64,000 nucleotides of DNA from Reclinomonas americana ATCC 50394 (lineage: Eukaryota; Jakobida; Jakobea; Jakobida), in contig PS015071.1 in assembly GCA_048213135.1 (NCBI GenBank), positions 167,571-231,570 on the forward strand, read 5' to 3'. Within the stretch, counting starts at the first letter, position 1. The number at the start of each line of letters is the position of its first letter. The notes under the pieces are model-generated. The model worked only from the letters and a program-made list of their open reading frames with translations. It was not told where the DNA came from and did not search any database. The position numbers were made by a program, and so were the translations under genes. Shown piece after piece: positions 56,501-64,000 of the stretch.

Positions 56501-58059
56501 ACACGCGGAGCACGTCATCTGACGCGTTTTCCAGTCCTTCCACATTCTCGGCCGGTCTTGGCGGCGCCGGTATCGCCTCCTCAGCGTCTGGCAGCAGCAC
56601 CTTGGACGTCATGGTATTCACGAGCGCAGCGTCCGTGGCACCACTGCAGCGACTGCGTGTGTCCACGAACGGAGGCACATCGTTCTTGACGGGCGACAAC
56701 GGCACGGCTCGCAACTGGTCGGCAGTGGCCGTCAGCCGTGATGGGAGTAAGCTGGCGGCCGCGGTGAAGAGTGGTCAGATTTACCTTGCATCCACCGCTG
56801 CTGGAGTCACTGGCGCATGGACGGCTGTGGATGCCAACCGGGCGTGGTCGGCGATTGCCCTGAGTGGAAACGGGACGAAAATGGTTGCGGCTGTGAATGG
56901 TGGACAACTGTACACGTCTGTCAACTCGGGAGCCAGCTGGGTTGCCAGAGAGTCAACTCGCAGCTGGGTGTCTGTGGCCTCCGACTCCACCGGCGACAAG
57001 CTGGTCGCCGCTGTGAGTGGCGGCCAGATCTACACGTCCACTGACGCAGGAGTGACGTGGACTGCTCGTGCTACGGTACAGTTGTGGACCTCTGTGGCCT
57101 CCAACGCTGACGGCACTCGACTGCTGGCTGGCGTGGGCAACTTTGGTCAGCTCTTTACGTCGTCTGATTCCGGCGTCACCTGGAATGTGGAGTATGGGAC
57201 GAATGTGCAAACGACACAGTGGTTTGCTGGTGCCATGAGCCGCAACGGCAACAAGATGTATGCTGCCATTAAGAACGGGCCGGTGTATCGGTCGGTGGAC
57301 GCTGGGGCGACTTGGACGACTCTGGGCTCGACGCGCAACTGGTCCTCCCTCTATTCGAGTGCTGACGGTAACACACTGTATGCCGTCATTGGTAGCACCA
57401 CCGGTGTTCTTGTGTCAACTGACGCGGGAGAGACGTGGGTATCCCGAGGATCGGGGTCCACATTTTCGTCGACGTCAATCGCGGTTGCGAAGAACGGAAC
57501 CGTCTATGCCGGCGTTGGTACCACGATACAGTATTCTACCGACGCGGGGTTTACGTGGCACGTGCTGACGGGCAGTCCTCGGTCGACTTTGTTGGCGACG
57601 AGCGATGATGGAATGGTCATCTACTCTACTCAAGGCGGCAGTGTCGTCAGTGCATCATTTGACGGTGGCCTGACATGGGCCACGGTGCAGAGCAGCGACT
57701 CGTGGCTTGCGTTGTCGTGCAGCGGTGATGGCAGCCGAGTCGCAATCATCACTGCCACCACGCTGCTGTCGTCCTCCGATTTCGGTGCCACGTGGAGTTC
57801 CGCCTCGCCAGCCGCCGACAGCAGCTGGTATTACGTGGCGGTGAGCAGTGACGGCACGCAGATCGCCGCCTTTGACAGCACCTCGCTCCTCCTCTCCACG
57901 GATGGCGTCACGTTCACCGCGCGATCGAATGCGACCGTGACTTCCTCCTCAGCGTTCAACTTTTACGTTCTCAGTGCCGATCTGCGCAAGTACCTCGCGT
58001 CGCACTACGCCGCCGGATTCGGATTCCCGGTGCTGGCCGTTGGCGGCGACTGTGGCTGA
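50569..58059 (+). CDS. Secreted mosaic protein: lectin-like module, about 26 EGF-like repeats, BNR/Asp-box propeller
   Basis: The ATG at 50569 gives a signal peptide (CLVAVLVAACFLAVAALLSS). Exons: 50569-50660, about 50907-51221, about 51292-51615, 51679-52370, 52440-52552, 52622-52898, 52963-56190 and 56264-58059. The N-terminal part parallels the giant protein's tail (RVLFGIQHFEYLGV, YLAFYAHPDSAYS, SFVTWVAIG) and is H-lectin-like by pattern. Then come EGF-like repeats of the form C-SGHG-C-K-DGTCQC. The last exon, about 600 residues, holds about eleven BNR/Asp-box blades (SVNSGASW, STDAGVTW, SVDAGATW, STDAGETW), as in sialidases and sortilin-type propellers. No catalytic sialidase set (FRIP arginine) is evident, so a binding role is more likely. 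There is no C-terminal membrane segment. A 116-N gap (54369-54484) lies in the EGF array. Confidence 0.82.
53627..56190 (+). repeat. EGF-like repeat array with a 192-bp higher-order period
   Basis: The word aattactacggatcatcgtg recurs at 54081, 54273, 54525 and 54717, that is every 192 bp (64 codons, two EGF-like units) except across the gap. Units alternate NYYGSSCSVNCVASSTC and GDYVNSNCNCSPSVTC spacers. The first three and last eight units are more diverged. The array is one exon, so expansion has been by in-frame tandem duplication. Confidence 0.85.
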
Positions 58060-58153
58060 TAAGAATGAACAAAGAGAGAGCTTTACGCCTCTGTCCCCCA
58101 TGTCTTATGCATCTCGCCCACTCACAACCGCACACCGCAGTGTCAAAGTTCAT

Positions 58154-58492
58154 TCAGCCCCACGTTGCTGGCGAGGCCAATGCAGCGTCAACGTCGCGCT
58201 GAGTCGGCGCCTGCATAGATGGCGGCAACTCACTCTGTGCCTTTGTTGCCACTGGCAGCTCTTGCACTTGCACCTGCTGCTGCTGTTGTTGATAGCGAAA
58301 CGAGTCGTACCACAGCTGTCGAAGCCGCCGATGTGTCGCACTCTCTGTTGTCACACACAATGAGCGAAATTGATGTGTGTGTGTGCACACGGACATGCAC
58401 AAAACGCAACGAAGATGCTGCTGCCGCGCTATCGCCACATCCGCAAAGCTCCGATTGCAGTACTCACAGTGCCACTTGGGGCGGCCGCGCAT
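58154..58492 (-). CDS. U1-type zinc-finger protein, ZMAT5 / U11-U12 20K-like (short form)
   Basis: Start at 58492 (MRGRPKWHCEYCNRSF). Exon 1, 58492-58411, is followed by an intron with donor GTTGCG (58410-58405) and acceptor CAACAG. Exon 2 is about 58346-58154. The finger is C-x2-C-x12-H-x5-H (CEYCNRSF, then ARQQHL and ATHRR), followed by RLRQLWYDSF, which matches the ZMAT5 pattern of a U1-like finger plus VWYDMF. In humans ZMAT5 is a minor-spliceosome U11/U12 protein. The second CCCH finger expected after this is absent. Instead there is a Gln run and a TGA after ALASPATWG, giving about 90 residues. A U1-C relative is the alternative. Confidence 0.6.
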   Translation of the reverse strand: MRGRPKWHCEYCNRSFADVAIARQQHLRCVLCMSVCTHTHQFRSLCVTTESATHRRLRQLWYDSFRYQQQQQQVQVQELPVATKAQSELPPSMQAPTQRDVDAALASPATWG

Positions 58493-58916
58493 CGACCACG
58501 CAACACAAAGCGAGACAGTGATCCATGCTCGCCGCGCATCCATTGTCAATTGTCACTGCATTTTTTTGCGCGCATTCACGGGAGTGTCTGCTTCCCCCCA
58601 CTCCCCCCTTACTTTCGTTATCCCCATATCGCTATCCCGTTACACCACCATCATCTAGTGGGAAGACAATATGATTCGCGGTGAGTGGCAAGTGGAGTTT
58701 GAGGGTTGCACATTTTCCTCCCCCACATGCGCACACACGCACGCACACACACGCGCTCGCCTTCCTCATTCGTTTGTGTCATGCTGAATGGGCGCAGGAG
58801 GCGTCGAGTACAGCGACGACGCTGTGGCCAGCCTGCGTGTTGCGTGAACAAAAACTTTGTGGTTCTGTGATTCCTGCAATTTGAGCTGCATCACTTACAT
58901 GCACACACACACACGN
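58493..58916. other. Intergenic stretch between the zinc-finger gene and the H+-PPase
   Basis: Presumably holds the zinc-finger gene promoter and the 3' end of the pyrophosphatase gene. A possible plus-strand splice (exon end near 58679, acceptor GCGCAG at 58797, reading GGVEYSDDAVASLRVA then stop) is too small to support a gene. No conserved H+-PPase C-terminus is visible before the gap at 58916. Confidence 0.4.
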
Positions 58917-59820
58917 NNNNNNNNNNNNNNNNNNNNNNNNNNNNNNNNNNNNNNNNNNNNNNNNNNNNNNNNNNNNNNNNNNNNNNNNNNNNNNNNNNNN
59001 NNNNNNNNNNNNNNNNNNNNNNNNNNNNNNNNNNNNNNNNNNNNNNNNNNNNNNNNNNNNNNNNNNNNNNNNNNNNNNNNNNNNNNNNNNNNNNNNNNNN
59101 NNNNNNNNNNNNNNNNNNNNNNNNNNNNNNNNNNNNNNNNNNNNNNNNNNNNNNNNNNNNNNNNNNNNNNNNNNNNNNNNNNNNNNNNNNNNNNNNNNNN
59201 NNNNNNNNNNNNNNNNNNNNNNNNNNNNNNNNNNNNNNNNNNNNNNNNNNNNNNNNNNNNNNNNNNNNNNNNNNNNNNNNNNNNNNNNNNNNNNNNNNNN
59301 NNNNNNNNNNNNNNNNNNNNNNNNNNNNNNNNNNNNNNNNNNNNNNNNNNNNNNNNNNNNNNNNNNNNNNNNNNNNNNNNNNNNNNNNNNNNNNNNNNNN
59401 NNNNNNNNNNNNNNNNNNNNNNNNNNNNNNNNNNNNNNNNNNNNNNNNNNNNNNNNNNNNNNNNNNNNNNNNNNNNNNNNNNNNNNNNNNNNNNNNNNNN
59501 NNNNNNNNNNNNNNNNNNNNNNNNNNNNNNNNNNNNNNNNNNNNNNNNNNNNNNNNNNNNNNNNNNNNNNNNNNNNNNNNNNNNNNNNNNNNNNNNNNNN
59601 NNNNNNNNNNNNNNNNNNNNNNNNNNNNNNNNNNNNNNNNNNNNNNNNNNNNNNNNNNNNNNNNNNNNNNNNNNNNNNNNNNNNNNNNNNNNNNNNNNNN
59701 NNNNNNNNNNNNNNNNNNNNNNNNNNNNNNNNNNNNNNNNNNNNNNNNNNNNNNNNNNNNNNNNNNNNNNNNNNNNNNNNNNNNNNNNNNNNNNNNNNNN
59801 NNNNNNNNNNNNNNNNNNNN

Positions 59821-61488
59821 TCTGAGTCGCCACCAACCTCGGTAATCTCCTTGGTGCGGACGCAGAGGCAGCCAATGATGGAGCACAGAATGCCACCAGC
59901 GGACAGGAAGAACGGAGCGGCGATACCGGCGGTGCCAAACATCTTGCCGCCAATGGTGGCAGCGGCGATGATGGAGCCGACGTACGACTCGAACAGATCG
60001 GCACCCATACCAGCGACATCACCGACATTGTCACCGACATTGTCGGCAATCGTGCCAGGGTTGCGCGGGTCGTCCTCCGGCAGGCCGGACTCGACCTTGC
60101 CGACCAAATCAGAGCCGACATCGGCGGCCTTGGTGAAGATACCACCACCCACACGGGCGAACAGGGCGATCGAAGAGGCGCCAAAGCCGAAGCCGGCCAG
60201 CACGTTGACGTCGCGGAAAATCAGGTAAATGATGGAGAGCATGACCAGACCGAGACCCGTCACCGACAAGCCCATGACGGAGCCGCCAGCGAACGACACC
60301 TTCAGGCCCTGGTTGAGGCCGAGCACAGCGGCAGCAGCCGTACGCACTGGTGGGGGGTGGAGAACGAGAGGTGAGTCAAGGGTAGAAGGAAAAACTAGGT
60401 AGTGGTGAGGGAAAAGGGAACGCACCATTGGCGCGGACGGCAATGAGCATGCCCATGAAGCCGCAGAGAGCCGAGGTCATGGCGCCGACGACGAACACAA
60501 AGGCGGTGGCCCACGACTTGACTTGCACAATCAGGCCGAGGATGATGAAGACGACGGCGACGAAAATCGACAGGAACAAGAACTCGGTCTTCAGGAACGA
60601 GGCAGCGCCAGTCTGAATCTCCTTCGAGATGTCAATCATCTTGCCCTGCACAGCAGCGAGTGAGACCAACCATATACACATGCGCGGAGAAACATGCATG
60701 AAACAAACCAGCTTGTGGCGATCCTCAGAGTCGAGGCGGGTGGCGATCTCGGGGCTCATGACCTTGAAGTTGAGCACCTTGAAGCCAAGCAGACCGACAA
60801 AGATCAGAGCGAGCGAGCCGGCGCCAACTGCCACGCAGATGGCCACCAACGGGACTGGAGAAAGACAAAGGGGGAAAAGAAATTTGTGAGCGGCCATGTC
60901 CATGGGGCACACTCGACACAAGCAAATGGGTGACGCAACACTTCAGGCGGGCATTGACAAACTGCTCGTAGCCGTAGTCGCTCGTCCTGTGTCGATGATG
61001 ATGATGAAGATGAGAACAAAGAGGGGGACACGCGTGTGCGTGCGTGTGCAAACAAAAACGCAACATGTCGTTGAAGTTGGCCGTGTCGACAAAGCCGCCG
61101 CCGACCACACCAGTGGCGATAATGGCCACCAGCTACACACACACGACAGGCACACCAGAGCAGGCAAGTGAGTTTTCCTCGCACACTTGCAGTTGAGCAA
61201 GCAAAATGCACAGCAAGCGGCTTAGTTGTCCGCGATGCTCACCAGCAGAATGCAGCCGACAATGGCCGTGATAAAGAGCGGTGTGCGACCAGAGCGGTCC
61301 TCCTGCGCTGTGTCAAGCTGCANNNNNNNNNNNNNNNNNNNNAACACACCGGGCACGACGAAATCCACGCGCGATCGCGTCCGTGGCACTGGCTCAGTTA
61401 CCTCCGCCGACGGGTGTCCGTGAACGTCGGCCTGGCGAACATTCGACTGCAGACCGGCCATGATGCGACCCTCCAACGCCATGCTCAT
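59821..61488 (-). CDS. H+-translocating inorganic pyrophosphatase (V-PPase), C-terminal half in a gap
   Basis: Couples PPi hydrolysis to proton pumping into vacuoles or acidocalcisomes. Proposed start 61488 (MSMALEG). Exons (minus): 61488-61343, 61322-61243 ([14 protein letters not shown]), about 61136-61067, about 60988-60940, about 60855-60712 ([18 protein letters not shown]), about 60643-60426 ([14 protein letters not shown]) and about 60347-59821. Diagnostic motifs: [40 protein letters not shown] (the PPi/Mg-binding loop) and [16 protein letters not shown]. The 905-N gap 58916-59820 removes the rest, including the residue that decides K+ dependence, so the type cannot be assigned. Introns 3 and 4 have GTTGCG donors, chosen by phase. 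The N-terminal extension of about 60 residues before the first helix is unusual and might belong to the upstream gene. Confidence 0.88.
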
Positions 61489-61564
61489 TCGCTTCACACC
61501 ACCTTCTGTGCTGACGACTGCGACGGGGACGAATAAGCGGAGAGACGAGTGCCGGCGTAACAAA

Positions 61565-64000
61565 TTATACGCAACCTTCTTGCACTCGGCCAGCAGCTGG
61601 AGAAGAGGGCTCGGAATTTGGCGCAGGCGCAGCCGGCGCTGCAGCTGCGGTGACGGGTGGTACATCGGGATACGCGGGCAAGGCCAGACCAGCGAGCGGA
61701 GCCGCGGCTGGCGTCGCTTCCGGGGCTGCCGGGGGTGCCACGACAGGTGCCGCGACAGGCGCCACTGCCGGCGCAGCTTCAACAGCCTTGGGTGGTGGCG
61801 GCGGTGGTGGGGCCGGACGACGTGCAGGCGGAACAGCGATGCCGTTGTTGGTATTCGTAGGCGATGTGATGGGGGTGGTGGAGGCACTGGAGGGCACCGA
61901 CGGCGGCGCACTGGCGCTGCTGTTGATGGGCGTCGACACTGCAGTCACCGACGGACGCGTTGTGTCCATGTAGTAGCGGAACTCGTCCAGCAGCGCGTCA
62001 ATCAGCGTCTTGCTCTCCTCGACGACCTCACGCAGCGGCCGCGCTGGCGCACCACGAGCCGCCGAGCGCATCAAGTGCGACACTGTCGTCTGGTCGATGC
62101 GATCACGGAACTGCTTCACATCCGTGACAAACATCTCCAGCGTGCGCAGCTGCGCACCCAGCTGGGCCGGTGCCTGCGCCAGTGTCTCCTCCTCAAAGAA
62201 CTCATGCCGCAGCTCTACATGCATCGACGAAGGGCGATGAGCACAGCACGAACACCAGTGACGAGCAGCGCGCACAAACAACGCAACGACGCGTGAGCGA
62301 CAGCGTGCGACCCGGTTGAGGGCTCTCCGCCGGCCGACGCGCCGCCGCCGTCGCCGCCGCAGTCGCCGACGCGCGTGTCACATCCGAGCTGCGCAGTCGC
62401 ACCACCGAATGCATGTGTGTGTGAGCAACAACAGTTCACCGCCAACACTTGGTGTGAGTGAATTGCAACACACACACCGAGCCTCAGCCTCCGCCGCCGC
62501 CTCCTCTTCCTCTTGCCGTTGCGCCTCGGCAAACACACGCGCCGCCTCCTCCGCAGGCACAGGCTCCGGCAGAGGCGAGTCTGTGCGCGCCACAGGCACC
62601 GGCACGTCCTCGTAGGCCGCAGGCGAGCCAACTGCATCAGCAACAACAAGCATGAGCATGAGGTCACGCAAAACGCGGAGAAATAATCACAGCGCGACGG
62701 TCTTCTCCGCAANNNNNNNNNNNNNNNNNNNNNNNNNNNNNNNNNNNNNNNNNNNNNNNNNNNNNNNNNNNNNNNNNNNNNNNNNNNNNNNNNNNNNNNN
62801 NNNNNNNNNNNNNNNNNNNNNNNNNNNNNNNNNNNNNNNNNNNNNNNNNNNNNNNNNNNNNNNNNNNNNNNNNNNNNNNNNNNNNNNNNNNNNNNNNNNN
62901 NNNNNNNNNNNNNNNNNNNNNNNNNNNNNNNNNNNNNNNNNNNNNNNNNNNNNNNNNNNNNNNNNNNNNNNNNNNNNNNNNNNNNNNNNNNNNNNNNNNN
63001 NNNNNNNNNNNNNNNNNNNNNNNNNNNNNNNNNNNNNNNNNNNNNNNNNNNNNNNNNNNNNNNNNNNNNNNNNNNNNNNNNNNNNNNNNNNNNNNNNNNN
63101 NNNNNNNNNNNNNNNNNNNNNNNNNNNNNNNNNNNNNNNNNNNNNNNNNNNNNNNNNNNNNNNNNNNNNNNNNNNNNNNNNNNNNNNNNNNNNNNNNNNN
63201 NNNNNNNNNNNNNNNNNNNNNNNNNNNNNNNNNNNNNNNNNNNNNNNNNNNNNNNNNNNNNNNNNNNNNNNNNNNNNNNNNNNNNNNNNNNNNNNNNNNN
63301 NNNNNNNNNNNNNNNNNNNNNNNNNNNNNNNNNNNNNNNNNNNNNNNNNNNNNNNNNNNNNNNNNNNNNNNNNNNNNNNNNNNNNNNNNNNNNNNNNNNN
63401 NNNNNNNNNNNNNNNNNNNNNNNNNNNNNNNNNNNNNNNNNNNNNNNNNNNNNNNNNNNNNNNNNNNNNNNNNNNNNNNNNNNNNNNNNNNNNNNNNNNN
63501 NNNNNNNNNNNNNNNNNNNNNNNNNNNNNNNNNNNNNNNNNNNNNNNNNNNNNNNNNNNNNNNNNNNNNNNNNNNNNNNNNNNNNNNNNNNNNNNNNNNN
63601 NNNNNNNNNNNNNNNNNNNNNNNNNNNNNNNNNNNNNNNNNNNNNNNNNNNNNNNNNNNNNNNNNNNNNNNNNNNNNGGGAGAGAGAGAGCGCGAGAGCG
63701 AGGGCCGTGTGTGTGCGCGCGACATGAGCATGCCCAACTCACCTCCCGCACCAGTGACCTTGTGCGCGTCATGCTCATGATGCGTCTCCTTCTTCTCCCC
63801 ATCGCCGTCCACCTTGCCCTGCTGATCCTCCTCCTCGTCCTCCTCCTCGTCATCATCATCATCGTACTCATGCGCATCGACTGCAACCACTGCAGCTGCA
63901 CTGCCACTGCCCGCTGGTAATGACGCGCGCTGATTGGAGGTGGTCAGCGCCCCCGCCGCGCCCAACGTCTCCGCCAAACCGCCCAAAAGTGCCGAGGCCG
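61565..64000 (-). CDS. Pro/Ala-rich protein with acidic N-terminal segment, function unknown (5' partial)
   Basis: Visible exons (minus): 64000-63743 (SALLGGLAETLGAAGALTTS, then a long Asp/Glu run and HHEHDAHK), 62630-62479 (VGSPAAYEDVPVPVARTDS, EEAARVFAEAQRQEEEE), a short Ala-rich exon about 62398-62270, and 62213-61576 (ELRHEFFEEETLAQAPAQ, VTDVKQFRDRIDQTTVSHLM, LIDALLDEFRYYMD, then Pro-rich with ARRPAPPPPPPPK). The helical core followed by polyproline suggests a cytoskeletal or scaffold adaptor, but no family is recognised. It either stops at 61565 (RVQEGCV) or splices by a GTTGCG donor (61575-61570) in frame into the exon that also holds the proposed pyrophosphatase start. A 965-N gap (62713-63677) hides the middle. 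Confidence 0.5.

Noticed and set aside
58662-58853. Tiny spliced plus-strand gene (GGVEYSDDAVASLRVA ending)
   Set aside because: The splice sites are plausible, but the product is about 20 residues and no upstream exon can be supported.
58779-58916. C-terminus of the pyrophosphatase
   Set aside because: The minus-strand frame there (SDAAQIAGITEPQS) shows none of the conserved H+-PPase C-terminal residues; the true end is probably in the gap.

Overview
This is nuclear DNA of a unicellular eukaryote that I cannot name. Almost every gene is broken by short GT-AG introns. The housekeeping set mixes a mitochondrial RCC1-like protein, a rhomboid protease, aminoacylase-1, a U1-type zinc-finger protein and an H+-translocating pyrophosphatase, and the last of these excludes an animal. 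Introns are full of (CT)n, (GT)n and purine-rich repeats. The window is a gapped draft scaffold with many N runs, and two small contigs inside it are demonstrably inverted.

Bases 1-38078 (+) look like one giant gene whose 5' end lies outside the window. It encodes an extracellular mosaic protein. A tandem unit of about 8 kb (module A: NHL-type beta-propeller; E: TIG-like domain; B: second propeller; D: TIG-like; C: TIG-like series) is present about four times in nearly identical copies. It is followed by seven more diverged TIG-like domains (28.3-32.7 kb) and a C-terminal lectin-like tail ending at 38078. Each propeller appears to be inserted into a split fibronectin-III-like domain.

Bases 39.5-50.3 kb hold compact, strand-alternating genes: a helical protein of unknown function (+), a secreted C39-like peptidase (-) whose 3' end overlaps it, an RCC1-repeat protein with a mitochondrial-type presequence (+), a rhomboid serine protease (-), a small uncharacterised protein (+), the C-terminus of a membrane-anchored protein (-) and aminoacylase-1 (-).

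Bases 50.6-58.06 kb (+) encode a second secreted mosaic protein: the same lectin-like tail as the giant protein, placed at its N-terminus, then about 26 EGF-like repeats, then a BNR/Asp-box propeller region. The two mosaics share a tail module and probably act in the same surface or adhesion system; that is inference. Downstream on the minus strand are a ZMAT5-like zinc-finger protein, a vacuolar-type H+-PPase (C-terminus lost in a gap) and a Pro/Ala-rich protein running off the window.

The most general oddity is the 5' splice site. Twenty donors, in at least eight genes, read GTTGCG, which is the common local donor GTGCGT with an extra T. Reading-frame phase forces this choice in most of them. 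No tRNA, rRNA, CRISPR array or recognisable transposon was seen.
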